In this document: positions 8,661 to 18,167 of the stretch, piece by piece
Layout: each line of letters begins with the position of its first letter
Position numbering within the stretch: the stretch's first letter is position 1
Source: an uncultured Bacteroidales bacterium
GTDB taxonomy: Bacteria; Bacteroidota; Bacteroidia; Bacteroidales; Bacteroidaceae
Assembly (NCBI GenBank): GCA_902801475.1
Contig: CADCIO010000001.1
Location: 1-64,000, forward strand
DNA length: 64,000 bases
Direction: 5' to 3'
Made by a program: the position numbers and the translations under genes
Notes under the pieces: model-generated
The model's database searches: none
The model's input: only the letters and a program-made list of their open reading frames with translations
Told to the model about the DNA's origin: nothing

Positions 8661-9259
8661 TAATCTGCCACTTTTTTAACTTTACGTGCATTATCTTCAC
8701 TCAAAGAGGCATATATCTGCAATGCCTTTATGGCATATCTGTTGTCTAACGACGCACCTGCCTGATCCAAGAATTCGGCTTCTGCCTCCTCGCTGAGGGG
8801 GTATTTTCTCATTAGGTGGCACAGGGTCAGATAACCGCAGTTTTGGAGCATCTTTTCTTCGCGTGCCATCCATTCGAAGGCTTTCGTGCTGGCATAAGGC
8901 AGTTTCTGCACAAGATAGAAGCAGAACATCGTGGCAATCTCTTCCGTGCGGATGCTTTCTGCCCAGATGTCACACACTTCCTCGTCCATCTCTTCTGCTG
9001 GCATCAGTATGCATCCAAGAATCTTACATTCTCGGGTGCTTTCGTTCCAAAGAGCCTGTGCCAAAGCTCTTGGGGAGATGTCTTCTGAGGGTGTGCTTGA
9101 GAACCTGTTTTCTGCGATTTCATCGGCTAAGTTCGCCAGTCTGGGCAATTCTACACCCCAGTTCACACGGTAGTCTTCCGTTTGTCTGGCGTGTGCCGAA
9201 GCCACCCCGTTCATGTTGGCTCTCAGCTCCTTCTTGATGTCGTTGATGAGGTTATTCAT
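8654..9259 (-). CDS. DNA alkylation repair-like (AlkD-type HEAT repeat) protein
   Basis: 201 residues from ATG 9257-9259 (MNNLINDIKKELRANMNG). Length and helical pattern fit the AlkD/HEAT-like family: VNWGVELPRLANLADEI, ALAQALWNESTRECKILGCI, AFEWMAREEKMLQNCGYLTL. In AlkD proteins such repeats wrap DNA and excise alkylated bases. The 'W..E.REC+.LG' segment resembles the conserved AlkD helix pair, but activity cannot be judged. The start codon overlaps the last 8 bases of the dipeptidyl peptidase III gene, so translation is probably coupled. Its end overlaps the next promoter. Confidence 0.68.
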   Translation of the reverse strand: MNNLINDIKKELRANMNGVASAHARQTEDYRVNWGVELPRLANLADEIAENRFSSTPSEDISPRALAQALWNESTRECKILGCILMPAEEMDEEVCDIWAESIRTEEIATMFCFYLVQKLPYASTKAFEWMAREEKMLQNCGYLTLCHLMRKYPLSEEAEAEFLDQAGASLDNRYAIKALQIYASLSEDNARKVKKVADYL

Positions 9260-11282
9260 TGATGAGTGGCAATGTGGCGTAATCCTTGCTGTAACGAAGC
9301 ATCTGCTCTGCATATCCCTCCGTGTAGGAGATCTTCACGTCGGTAATGTTGCCCTGTGCATCACGAACAGCCGTATAGACAGGGTTGATGAATCCTTTGT
9401 AAGGCGCGATGTTGAGTTTGGCATAGCGGTCGAGGATTTCCTTGTGCAGTTCTGGGTCAATCTTCACGCCGTAGGTCTCCACCAGCGCTTGTGCTCCTTT
9501 GAAGTCGCCCGTTGACTTCACACGCTGAATCTCTGCCAGCAACTCGCCAAAGAGCCCGCGCAGTTTCTGGTAGTCATTGATCTTCACGTATGTCTTGCCA
9601 TCACGCTTCACCAGTTCCATCACATTGTCAGCCTTTCCATGTTCCAATGCCCAACGGGCAATCAAGGCGCGATTGCGCATATGTGCCTCTTCGATATTGT
9701 TGCCTAAGTTGATGCGCACCAACTGTGTGAGCAGTCCGTTCTGCATCTGAGCGATGTAACTGGCTTTATAGGCTTCGGCATTGGGCACCAGTCCCAACTC
9801 CACCAGTTTCGGGTCAGCCAGATAGTAGAGGGCAAAGAGGTCGGCACGGGCTTCCTCAATCGTGCTGCCGTAAGCCTTGAGGCTGTCGCCATCAACACCC
9901 TCTAAGAGTTTGCCGCTTCCATGTCCCAGACACTCGTGCAGGTCTGTATGCAAATCGTCGGTCATATCGCCATATTTCTCCATCAGGGCAATTTCCTCCT
10001 TGCCGTAGCTGAACTCTTGCAACATGCCGTTGCCTTTGGCTGCCTGATTGTAAGCGTCGGTCAGATTGCCGATGGTTACAGACTTCGAACCGTGTTCTGC
10101 GCGAACCCAGTCGCTGTTGGGCAGGTTGATGCCGATGGCTGTCGATGGATAGAGGTCACCTGCAAGGATGGCTGCCTTGATCACCTTTGCCGTGATGCCC
10201 TTCACTTTCTCTTTTTTGAATTCTGGTGCCACAGGACTATGGTCTTCAAACCATTGTGCATTGGCACTCAGCGTCTCTGTACGTTTCGTGGCTTCCACAT
10301 CCTTGAAGTTCACGATGCTTTCCCACGAACATTTCAGACCTAACGGGTCGCCATAACACTCGATGAAACCGTTGACAAAGTCCACCAATGGCTCCGTATT
10401 TTCCACCCACGCAATCGAATATTGGTCGAAAGTTTTCAAGTCACCCGTTTCATAATAAGAGATGAGCAGGTCAATCACCTTCTGCTGTTGTGCGTCTTCA
10501 GCGAAAGGACGTGCCAGTTTCAGGTTCTCCACAATCTTCTTGATGGCATCGCCATAAAGTCCGTTGATAGTCCACTTTTTCTCGATGAAATCGCCGTTTT
10601 TGGTCTTGACGAGGCGCGAATTCATACCATACATCACAGGGTGAAGTGAATCTCCTTCTGCTTTCTGCTTGCCATAAAACTCTTCCGCTTCAGCCTGTGT
10701 CACGTTTTCGTAGTAGTTGCTGGCGCTGGTCTTCACCAAATCCTGCCCTTCTGCCAAGTTGACGCGCTTCTGCAAAATGTTCGGATTGAAGATGACATCG
10801 GCGATTTCATCGGAACAATTCACCGCATCCTGCAACCATTTACGAGTGAATCCAGGCACGAACTTCTCGCAGCCATAGTGGTGATGAATGCCGTTCGAGA
10901 ACCAAACGCGTTTCAGGTATTCTTCCAACGCCTTGAAGTTCTTGCTTTCCTTATCACCCTGGTAGTTCACATACACCTCCTCCAGCATCTTGCGGATACG
11001 GAGGTTGTATTTGCCGTTCTGGTCGAAAAGGATGTCACGACCATAGAGTGCCGCCTCTTGCAGATAGTAGATGAACGTCTTCTGCATCAAGGTCAGGTTC
11101 TCAAAACCCTCCACCTTATAGCGGAGCATCTGCAAGTCGGCAAACCGTTCGTTGCTGTACTCAAATTTCTTCTCCTTCTTGGCGTCCATAGGGGACGAGG
11201 CGTCATGCTTCTCGGCATTCATAGGACATACCGTTGTAGCCATAAGTGCTGAAATCATCATTGTTTTTACGATTGTCTTCAT
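9252..11282 (-). CDS. Dipeptidyl peptidase III-type metallopeptidase (M49), exported
   Basis: 676 residues from ATG 11280-11282, chosen because it opens a hydrophobic signal segment (MKTIVKTMMISALMATTVC). An upstream in-frame start would add 54 unlikely residues. The M49 zinc motif HECLGHGSGK is clear, with the second-ligand region EEARADLFALYYL downstream. The family removes dipeptides from the N-terminus of peptides; here it is probably periplasmic or a lipoprotein. Its gene lies 43 bases after the AraC-type gene and overlaps the AlkD-like start. Confidence 0.9.
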   Translation of the reverse strand: MKTIVKTMMISALMATTVCPMNAEKHDASSPMDAKKEKKFEYSNERFADLQMLRYKVEGFENLTLMQKTFIYYLQEAALYGRDILFDQNGKYNLRIRKMLEEVYVNYQGDKESKNFKALEEYLKRVWFSNGIHHHYGCEKFVPGFTRKWLQDAVNCSDEIADVIFNPNILQKRVNLAEGQDLVKTSASNYYENVTQAEAEEFYGKQKAEGDSLHPVMYGMNSRLVKTKNGDFIEKKWTINGLYGDAIKKIVENLKLARPFAEDAQQQKVIDLLISYYETGDLKTFDQYSIAWVENTEPLVDFVNGFIECYGDPLGLKCSWESIVNFKDVEATKRTETLSANAQWFEDHSPVAPEFKKEKVKGITAKVIKAAILAGDLYPSTAIGINLPNSDWVRAEHGSKSVTIGNLTDAYNQAAKGNGMLQEFSYGKEEIALMEKYGDMTDDLHTDLHECLGHGSGKLLEGVDGDSLKAYGSTIEEARADLFALYYLADPKLVELGLVPNAEAYKASYIAQMQNGLLTQLVRINLGNNIEEAHMRNRALIARWALEHGKADNVMELVKRDGKTYVKINDYQKLRGLFGELLAEIQRVKSTGDFKGAQALVETYGVKIDPELHKEILDRYAKLNIAPYKGFINPVYTAVRDAQGNITDVKISYTEGYAEQMLRYSKDYATLPLINE

Positions 11283-11325
11283 TATGTTTAGATTAAAAAT
11301 GATTGGCAGAAAGGTGATCGTGCGA

Positions 11326-11667
11326 TTACGTTTGACGAAACTTCTCAGGAGTCGTTCCTGTCGCCTTCTTGAAAGCGGAAAAGAACGACTGCCGATTCTT
11401 GAACCCCACCATCGTACCAATGTCATCGATGGAGTAGGGGGCAAACCGCTTATCCTTCAGGTGGCGCATCGCATCTTGAATGCGGTAAGTGTGCACAATG
11501 TCGCTGTACGACATGCCATAGATGGTCTTGAGGAGCCGCGAGAGGGCAAATGCCGAAATCCCCATCTCCTCCGCCAGTTGCTGGGCAGAGAAGTCTGGGG
11601 CAAGATAGCCCTTTCCCCTAATGAGAATGGCATCAATACGCTCTTTATGTGTCTCCAGCTTATCCAT
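11326..11667 (-). CDS. AraC-type DNA-binding protein (DNA-binding domain only)
   Basis: 113 residues from ATG 11665-11667. It holds the two HTH motifs of the AraC domain: FSAQQLAEEMGISAFALSRL and SIDDIGTMVGFKNRQSFFSA, followed by FKKATGTTPEKFR. There is no ligand-binding domain, so it is either a stand-alone DNA-binding protein or the rest was lost. The frame stays open upstream to 11796 with other ATGs (11796, 11745); the segment there (MIKERKGNFYLDFIVVL) could be real. A -7-like TAACTTTG at 11676-11683 would make the MDKLE start nearly leaderless, so the start is uncertain. It is probably transcribed with the peptidase gene. Confidence 0.75.
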   Translation of the reverse strand: MDKLETHKERIDAILIRGKGYLAPDFSAQQLAEEMGISAFALSRLLKTIYGMSYSDIVHTYRIQDAMRHLKDKRFAPYSIDDIGTMVGFKNRQSFFSAFKKATGTTPEKFRQT

Positions 11668-11675
11668 TTCGGCCA

Positions 11676-11705
11676 CAAAGTTAAGAATGATTTGTAAAAC
11701 AACAA
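11676..11705 (-). promoter_or_regulatory. Possible promoter before the AraC-type gene
   Basis: On the minus strand TAACTTTG (11676-11683) and TTG (11703-11705) are 19 bases apart. It matches the consensus but lies only about 9 bases before the preferred start codon and inside the longer reading frame, so it may be chance. Confidence 0.35.
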
Positions 11706-11884
11706 TAAAATCCAGATAGAAATTGCCTTTTCGTTCTTTAATCATACAATGTCTTTCCAAAGATTTAACTTCCGTTTGTAACAAAAGGATGCCCATTAAA
11801 TGCTAGTGTCCAGAATCGTGACGGTGCTTCTTTGACTTATACTGATATAGGTAGACGCATATATGAACAATAAAATGTGTAATT

Positions 11885-12232
11885 ATGGGTAAAAGTCAAG
11901 GAAAGTACAGGGTTTACAGCGAAGAACGTCTGTTTCTGTTGCGTGAGTTTAAGATGTCAGGTATGGGTAAGCATTCTTTTTGTAAGCTTCATGGCATCAA
12001 GAGTACTTCAATCCTAAGATATTGGAAAAAGAAGTACAAATCTAAGAAAGATTTGTTACCTTTGTAGCCAGAAACCGAAGAAACGGATATGGCAAACCGA
12101 AGCAAGGACAATTTCAAGGACGAGAATGCGCAGCTAAAGAAGCGCATCCGTGAACTGGAGAAGGCATTGGAATTCTCCCGTCTGGAGACGTTGGCCCGCG
12201 ACATGATGATCGACAAGGTCGAAGCTGGTTGA
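11885..12232 (+). pseudogene. IS3-type transposase OrfA remnant, broken by an in-frame TAG
   Basis: The frame starts MGKSQGKYRVYSEERLFLLR and contains a HTH-like part (GMGKHSFCKLHGIKSTSILR followed by YWKKKY). It stops at TAG 12065-12067, then continues in the same frame to TGA 12230-12232 through ENAQLKKRIRELEKALEFSR and LETLARDMMIDKVEAG. HTH plus leucine-zipper-like helix is the layout of IS3-family OrfA. The protein is cut just after 'RDMMIDK', where intact relatives continue, and no OrfB follows. This is a decayed insertion-sequence remnant. Bases 11797-11884 may hold a degraded left end, but no terminal repeat pair could be defined. Confidence 0.7.
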
Positions 12233-12242
12233 GAATTGGAGA

Positions 12243-12270
12243 AGGTTGCAGGATTGCAACCTCCCCCTTT
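12243..12270 (+). terminator. Hairpin with C/T-rich tail after the IS remnant
   Basis: AGGTTGCA (12243-12250) pairs with TGCAACCT (12255-12262) around a 4-base loop, followed by CCCCTTT. The core is nearly the same as the hairpin at 157-191, so the two belong to one hairpin family. The rest of 12271-12377 is AT-rich with no gene seen. Confidence 0.5.
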
Positions 12271-12377
12271 GTTGTTTCACGTATAAGTTCGCAAAGATAA
12301 AGTTATAAAGTATAGACGAGTACGATTTTTTATTTGTGAAATTTTGTGAGATTCGTGTTCGTATGAAAAAAAAGTTG

Positions 12378-12385
12378 TACCTTTG
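12378..12385 (+). promoter_or_regulatory. -7 promoter element for nadB
   Basis: TACCTTTG 22 bases before the nadB start codon matches TAnnTTTG. No convincing -33 element at 19-21 bases was seen. Confidence 0.5.
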
Positions 12386-12406
12386 CAACGTCAACATTAG
12401 TTAACT

Positions 12407-14002
12407 ATGACAAGGAAATACGATTTTCTCATTATCGGCTCCGGTGTGGCTGGTATGAGTTATGCCTTGAAGGTGGCTGAGGCGAAGAAGGGCAAGATTG
12501 CCATCATCTGCAAGACCACCCTGGAAGAGGCAAACACAGCAAAGGCGCAAGGAGGTATTGCGTCAGTGACAAACCTGCTGGTCGATAACTTCGAAAAGCA
12601 CATAGAAGACACCATGATTGCCGGCGACTACATCAGCGACCCTGAGGCAGTGAGACAGGTGGTCATGGGCGGTCCCGAAGGCATCAAGGATCTCGTGAGG
12701 TGGGGCGTGAACTTCGACAAGAAGGAGGACGGCTCGTTCGACCTGCATCGCGAGGGCGGTCATTCGGAGTTCCGCATCCTGCACCATGCCGACGACACGG
12801 GTGCCGAGATTCAGCGCGGTCTGATTGCGGCAGTGAAGAGTCATCCCGACATTGATGTGCTGGAGCATCATTTCGCTGTGGAGATCATCACCCAACACCA
12901 CATGGGCATCCGTGTGACCCGACGCACACCCGACATCGAATGCTTCGGTGCGTATGTGCTGAATCCGAAGACAGGCAAGATTGACACCTATCTGTCGAAG
13001 GTGACGCTGATGGCTACAGGCGGTACGGGTGCCATCTATGCGACAACTTCTAACCCTAACATCGCTACAGGCGACGGCATCGCGATGGTGTATCGCGCCA
13101 AGGGCAAGGTGAAGGACATGGAGTTTGTGCAGTTCCACCCGACGGTGCTGTTCAATCCTGCCGAGACCCATCCTGCCTACCTCATCACGGAGGCGATGCG
13201 TGGCTATGGCGGCATCCTGCGTCTGCCCGACGGGAAGGAGTTCATGCAGAAGTATGACGAGCGTCTGTCGTTGGCGCCACGTGACATCGTCGCACGTGCC
13301 ATCGATAATGAGATGAAGATTCACGCCCTTGACCACGTGTGTCTGGACGTGACCCATAAAGACCCCGAAGAGACGAAGCACCACTTCCCCAACATCTATG
13401 CGAAGTGCCTCAGCATCGGCATCGACATCACGAAGGACTACATCCCTGTGGCGCCATCGGCTCACTACATGTGTGGCGGCATCCAAGTGGATCTGGACGG
13501 ACGTTCGAGCATCAAGCGTCTCTATGCCGTAGGCGAATGTTCCTGCACGGGTCTGCATGGCGGCAACCGTCTGGCTTCCAACTCGCTGATCGAGGCTGTG
13601 GTCTATGCCAACGCCGCTGCCAAGCACTCGTTGGAGGTGGTGGATCAGTATGAGTTCAACGAGAAGATTCCTGCCTGGAACGATGAGGGTACGATGACGA
13701 ACGAGGAGAAGGTGCTCATCGCTCAGGACGTGAAGGAAGTGGGACAGATCATGTCCACCTACGTGGGCATCGTACGTTCCGACCTGCGTCTGCACCGTGC
13801 TTGGGAACGTCTCGACCTGCTCTACGAAGAGACCGAACATCTCTTCAAACGTGTGAAGCCGACCCGCGACATCTGCGAACTCCGCAACATGATCAACGTG
13901 GGCTATCTCATCACCCGTCAAGCCCTCGAACGCAAGGAGAGCCGAGGACTTCACTACACGGTGGACTATGCGAAGCATGCATTGGATAATAAGAAGAACT
14001 AA
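12407..14002 (+). CDS. nadB: L-aspartate oxidase
   Basis: 531 residues. A flavoprotein that oxidises L-aspartate to iminoaspartate, the first step of NAD synthesis from aspartate. Visible: FAD-binding LIIGSGVAGMSYAL near the N-terminus; TAKAQGGIASV; the active-site stretch HREGGHSEFRILHHADDTGA; ATGGTGAIYATTSNP; the fumarate-reductase-like HPTVLFNPAETHPAYLITEA; and GECSCTGLHGGNRLASNSLI near 378. Cytoplasmic. nadA and nadC are not in the window. The M16 protease gene begins 28 bases downstream in the same direction. Confidence 0.95.
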   Translation: MTRKYDFLIIGSGVAGMSYALKVAEAKKGKIAIICKTTLEEANTAKAQGGIASVTNLLVDNFEKHIEDTMIAGDYISDPEAVRQVVMGGPEGIKDLVRWGVNFDKKEDGSFDLHREGGHSEFRILHHADDTGAEIQRGLIAAVKSHPDIDVLEHHFAVEIITQHHMGIRVTRRTPDIECFGAYVLNPKTGKIDTYLSKVTLMATGGTGAIYATTSNPNIATGDGIAMVYRAKGKVKDMEFVQFHPTVLFNPAETHPAYLITEAMRGYGGILRLPDGKEFMQKYDERLSLAPRDIVARAIDNEMKIHALDHVCLDVTHKDPEETKHHFPNIYAKCLSIGIDITKDYIPVAPSAHYMCGGIQVDLDGRSSIKRLYAVGECSCTGLHGGNRLASNSLIEAVVYANAAAKHSLEVVDQYEFNEKIPAWNDEGTMTNEEKVLIAQDVKEVGQIMSTYVGIVRSDLRLHRAWERLDLLYEETEHLFKRVKPTRDICELRNMINVGYLITRQALERKESRGLHYTVDYAKHALDNKKN

Positions 14003-14030
14003 TCAAATCATACAAATCAAACAAAAAGAT

Positions 14031-16853
14031 ATGAAAAGGATATTATCACTCTTAGTTGTTAGTTTTACACTATTCGTTTCCGCATCTGCACAAGACATGA
14101 GCCTCCCGATGGATCCTGCTGTGCGCAAGGGAACATTGCCCAATGGATTGACGTACTATCTGCGCCATAATGAGTGGCCTGAGAAGCGTGCGTTTTTCTA
14201 CATCGCCCAGAAGGTGGGTTCCATCCAGGAGGAGGAAGACCAGCGCGGTTTGGCACACTTCTTGGAGCACATGTGCTTCAACGGTACCACCAACTTCCCT
14301 GGCGACCATCTGAAGCAATATCTCGAGACCATTGGTGTGAAGTTCGGCGAGAACCTGAATGCCTACACCTCGTTCGACGAGACCGTCTATAACATCGACA
14401 ACGTGAATGTGGAGACAGCTGGAGCCATCGACTCCTGTCTGCTCATCCTCCACGACTGGAGTCACGACCTCCTGCTCGAAGACAAGGAAATCGACAAGGA
14501 GCGTGGTGTCATCAACGAGGAATGGCGTTCGCGCAGTTCTGCCATGATGCGTATGTATGAGAAGGCGCTGCCTGTCATGTATCCCGGTAGCAAGTACGGC
14601 AACCGTCTGCCTATCGGTACGATGGACATCGTGATGAACTTCCCTTACGAAGCCCTGCGCAGTTACTACCGCAAGTGGTACCGTCCCGACCTGCAGGCCA
14701 TCGTCATCGTGGGTGACATCGACCTCGACGAGATGGAGCAGAAGATTCAGAAGGTGTTTGCCGACATCCAACCAGCGGCTCCTGATGCTGCCAAGTTCGA
14801 GTACTATCCTGTGCCCGACAATGCAGAGCCTATCGTCTCCATCAACAAGGACAAGGAACAGCGTAACAACTCCATCAACTTCATGTGGAAGACGGAAGCC
14901 TACCCACGTGAGATGAAGAACAGCATACCTTATTTTATCTTCAGCATCACGTCCAACGCGATGTCAAGCATGTTCAGCGAGCGCATTCGCGACATCCTCC
15001 AGAAGGAGAACCCGCCATTCTTAGGTGCCAACTTCGGCTATAGCGAGTTCTTCGTCTCCAAGACCAAGGAGGCTTACAGTGCCAGCGTCACTTGCGAGGA
15101 CAACAAGTATGAAGAAGGCGTCAAGGCGCTCTACCGTGAGATCCTACGTGTGAAGAAATATGGCTACACTGCTGCTGAATATGAGCGATACAAGTCCAGA
15201 ATTCTTTCCTCACTCGAGAGTGCCTACCTCCATCGCGACAAGGTAGAGAGTGGCGACTACGTGAATGAATGTGTACGCCACTTCCTCGACAACGAGCCAA
15301 TGACAGGCATTGAGTGGGAATACAACACCATGAACCAACTGATTCCAGCCACCACCGTGGATATGGTCAACCAGTTCGTACAACAGAAGCCTGACGGTAA
15401 TTTCGTCGTGGCGATGTTCGCTGCCGACAAGGAAGACAACATCCTGCCTACCCAGGAAGACCTCTTCAGATGGATGGCAGAAGTGGAAGCTGAGAACATC
15501 GAACCTCTGAAGGAAGAGGCGAACAATGAGCCTCTCATTGCCAAGATGCCGAAACCAGGTAAGGTGAAGAAGATTGAAGATGACAAGTACGACGCCAAGC
15601 TCATCACCCTGAGCAACGGCATCAAGATACACGTGAAGAAGACAGACTTCTCGCCCAACCAGATCAGCATGTACGGTCACAGTTGGGGCGGCACATCCCT
15701 CTACAGCATGGACGAATACGACCAGACCGACAACATCGGATGGGTCAACAATGGTGGTTGGGGCAACTTCAGCAACACCGAACTGAACAAGAAACTGGCT
15801 GGTAAGCAGGTAGGTGTCAGCACAGGTGTTGGCACAGAAAGCGAATTTGTTTCCGGCTCATGTGTGAAGAAAGACTTCGAGACCATGATGCAACTGACTT
15901 ACCTCAGATTCACGGCTCCTCGTAAGGATGTGGAGGCATACAACTCCGCTATCCAGCGTAGCAAGGCAAGCATGAAGAATGCTGAGCTGCAACCCACTAC
16001 AGCTTTGCAGGACACCATTGCAAAGGTGGTCTATAACAACAACAAACGTGCCCTCCGCACCAAACCCGAAGACCTCGACAAGATCAACTACGACCGCATC
16101 ATCGAGCTTTACAAGGAGCGTTTCGCCGATGCCGACGACTTCGAGTTCTTCATCGTGGGTGATTTCGAGATTGACACCATCGCTCCAATCATGGCCAAGT
16201 ATCTGGGTGCCCTGCCTACGAAGAAAGGCTCTGAGAAGTGCGATACCATCGACTTTAAGATGGTGGACGGCATCCACAAGAATGTCTTCGAGAAGCATCA
16301 GGAGACCCCAAGTGCCCTTGTGCTCTTCGTCTATCACACACCGATGAAGTACAACCTCAAGAACGTCCTCACCTGCAGCATGCTCGACCAAGTGATGGAC
16401 ATCCTCTACACAGAGTCTGTTCGTGAGGATGAAGGTGGTGCCTATGGTGTGCCAGTCCGTAGCGGTCTGAGCCGTTACCCACAAGAGCAGGCATCCGTAC
16501 AGATTCAGCTCCCCACCGCTCCTGAGAAGCGCGAGAAGATGACTGCAATCGTCTATCAGGGTGTAGAAGACATGGTGAATAACGGTCCTAAGGCTGAAGA
16601 TGTGCAGAAGGTGAAGGAATATATGCTTCGTAGCCATGAGGAATCCCTCAAGCAGAACGGCTACTGGCAGAACGAGATGGTGAACTACGTGCTCTATGGC
16701 GAGGACAACGATGCCATCTATGTCGATACAGTCAACAGCATCACCGCTGCCGACATCCAGGAGATGGCACGTCAAATCTTCAAGAGTGGCAACCTCATCG
16801 AGGTCGGCATGACCAGCCCTACTGAGGATAGCGTTACACCAAATGAAGAATGA
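14031..16853 (+). CDS. M16-family zinc metallopeptidase, exported
   Basis: 940 residues from ATG 14031, which opens a signal peptide (MKRILSLLVVSFTLFVSASA/Q). An upstream in-frame start lies inside nadB and is rejected. The inverted zinc motif is HFLEH (in RGLAHFLEHMCFNGT) about 65 residues after the mature start, with the third ligand Glu expected in the stretch DKERGVINEEW. The second half (from about 540) repeats the M16 fold without the zinc motif, as is usual for two-domain pitrilysin-like enzymes. Probably a periplasmic peptidase. Spacing suggests co-transcription with nadB and dacB. Confidence 0.93.
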   Translation: MKRILSLLVVSFTLFVSASAQDMSLPMDPAVRKGTLPNGLTYYLRHNEWPEKRAFFYIAQKVGSIQEEEDQRGLAHFLEHMCFNGTTNFPGDHLKQYLETIGVKFGENLNAYTSFDETVYNIDNVNVETAGAIDSCLLILHDWSHDLLLEDKEIDKERGVINEEWRSRSSAMMRMYEKALPVMYPGSKYGNRLPIGTMDIVMNFPYEALRSYYRKWYRPDLQAIVIVGDIDLDEMEQKIQKVFADIQPAAPDAAKFEYYPVPDNAEPIVSINKDKEQRNNSINFMWKTEAYPREMKNSIPYFIFSITSNAMSSMFSERIRDILQKENPPFLGANFGYSEFFVSKTKEAYSASVTCEDNKYEEGVKALYREILRVKKYGYTAAEYERYKSRILSSLESAYLHRDKVESGDYVNECVRHFLDNEPMTGIEWEYNTMNQLIPATTVDMVNQFVQQKPDGNFVVAMFAADKEDNILPTQEDLFRWMAEVEAENIEPLKEEANNEPLIAKMPKPGKVKKIEDDKYDAKLITLSNGIKIHVKKTDFSPNQISMYGHSWGGTSLYSMDEYDQTDNIGWVNNGGWGNFSNTELNKKLAGKQVGVSTGVGTESEFVSGSCVKKDFETMMQLTYLRFTAPRKDVEAYNSAIQRSKASMKNAELQPTTALQDTIAKVVYNNNKRALRTKPEDLDKINYDRIIELYKERFADADDFEFFIVGDFEIDTIAPIMAKYLGALPTKKGSEKCDTIDFKMVDGIHKNVFEKHQETPSALVLFVYHTPMKYNLKNVLTCSMLDQVMDILYTESVREDEGGAYGVPVRSGLSRYPQEQASVQIQLPTAPEKREKMTAIVYQGVEDMVNNGPKAEDVQKVKEYMLRSHEESLKQNGYWQNEMVNYVLYGEDNDAIYVDTVNSITAADIQEMARQIFKSGNLIEVGMTSPTEDSVTPNEE

Positions 16854-16880
16854 TCATTGATGAAATAGATGATATATATG

Positions 16881-18167
16881 ATGAAAAGAAATAACAAAGT
16901 GCTGCTGGCAGGTCTTCTGTCAGTGGCACTCTTCACTTCTGTCCACGCACAAGAAGATTCTCTTTCAACTGTCGAAGAGCAGCCTTGGGATCTACGTGTC
17001 AAACTCTCTCTTGACCAACTCGCAAGAGAAGCAGACCGTGCGCCCTACACCGCTGGTATCTGTGTGTGGGACTTGACCGACGACACTTACTTCTGGGGTT
17101 ACAACAACCACAAGGTGCTGCGTCCAGCTTCCACCCAGAAGGTGCTCACTGCCATCACCGCCCTCAATACCATCGGTGCACAGCACACCATCAACACACG
17201 CTCCTACTACACAGGCAGCATCGCTGAAGATGGAACCCTCCAAGGTGACATCTACGTGGTGGGTGACTTTGACCCCATGTACTCCCATGCCGACCTCAAG
17301 GAATTGGCACGTGCCGTCCGTGATCTTGGCATCAAGCGCATCAGTGGCAAGATTTATGGCGATGCCAGCATGAAGAACGATGACCTCTATGGTAATGGTT
17401 GGTGCTGGGACGACGTACCCAGCAAGTACGAGCCCTACCTCTGTGCCCTCATGGTGGAACGTGGCAGAGTCTATCCTAACTTCGGCTCCTACTCCAAGGA
17501 TGCCTCTTTCCATCCAGCCGCACACTTTGCCTACTCCCTTGGTCACGAACTCAAGAATCTCGGTATCACAGGCACCAGTGCAGAAGTTGTGCCCTACGGT
17601 ACCAAAGACTACCCTGGTGGGGGGCGCAATTTCCACACCACCGAACGTACCATTGAACAGGTGATGCAACGTATGCTCAAGAATTCCGACAACCTTCATG
17701 CCGAGGCGGTCTTCTTCCATCTCGCCAATGCTGCTGCAGGCAAACGCAGTTCATGGAAAGATGGTGCCAAGCAGGTGGAGAATATGCTTCGTCGTGTAGG
17801 GGCATCTATCTCAGGTATTGAAGTGGCTGACGGCAGTGGCGTGTCACTCTACAACTACGTGACCGCCGATGCCCAAGTTGCGCTGCTCCGCTATGCCTTC
17901 CAGACCCCCAGCATCTATCAGACCTTCTATCAGGCACTTCCCATTGCTGGTGTGGATGGTACTCTTGACGAACGTATGACCTCTGGTGCTGCCTACCGCA
18001 ACGTACGAGCCAAGACAGGCACCCTTGAAGGTGTCATTGCCCTCGCTGGTTATGTCACCGCTTCCAACGGTCACCAGCTCGCCTTCTCCATCCTCATCAA
18101 CGGCACCCTCTCTTCCAAAGATGCCCGTGCCTATCAAGACAGATTCTGTCAGGAGTTGGCAAGGTGA
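16881..18167 (+). CDS. dacB: D-alanyl-D-alanine carboxypeptidase/endopeptidase (PBP4, S13 family)
   Basis: 428 residues from ATG 16881; ATGs at 16869 and 16878 are in frame and possible. Signal peptide [20 protein letters not shown], cut near VHA/Q. The three penicillin-binding motifs are present: SxxK as STQK in [11 protein letters not shown], SxN as SDN in [10 protein letters not shown], and KTG in RAKTGTLEG. The enzyme trims or cuts peptidoglycan cross-links in the periplasm. It follows the M16 gene by about 27 bases, and its last 19 bases overlap the end of the convergent purD gene. Confidence 0.94.
   Translation: MKRNNKVLLAGLLSVALFTSVHAQEDSLSTVEEQPWDLRVKLSLDQLAREADRAPYTAGICVWDLTDDTYFWGYNNHKVLRPASTQKVLTAITALNTIGAQHTINTRSYYTGSIAEDGTLQGDIYVVGDFDPMYSHADLKELARAVRDLGIKRISGKIYGDASMKNDDLYGNGWCWDDVPSKYEPYLCALMVERGRVYPNFGSYSKDASFHPAAHFAYSLGHELKNLGITGTSAEVVPYGTKDYPGGGRNFHTTERTIEQVMQRMLKNSDNLHAEAVFFHLANAAAGKRSSWKDGAKQVENMLRRVGASISGIEVADGSGVSLYNYVTADAQVALLRYAFQTPSIYQTFYQALPIAGVDGTLDERMTSGAAYRNVRAKTGTLEGVIALAGYVTASNGHQLAFSILINGTLSSKDARAYQDRFCQELAR

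Noticed and set aside
12563-13978. Minus-strand open frame of 471 codons opposite nadB
   Set aside because: nadB has all its enzyme motifs in the plus frame; the antisense frame is a by-product of its codon use.
13968-14030. Upstream start for the M16 protease at 13968
   Set aside because: It lies inside nadB and precedes a complete signal peptide that begins at 14031.
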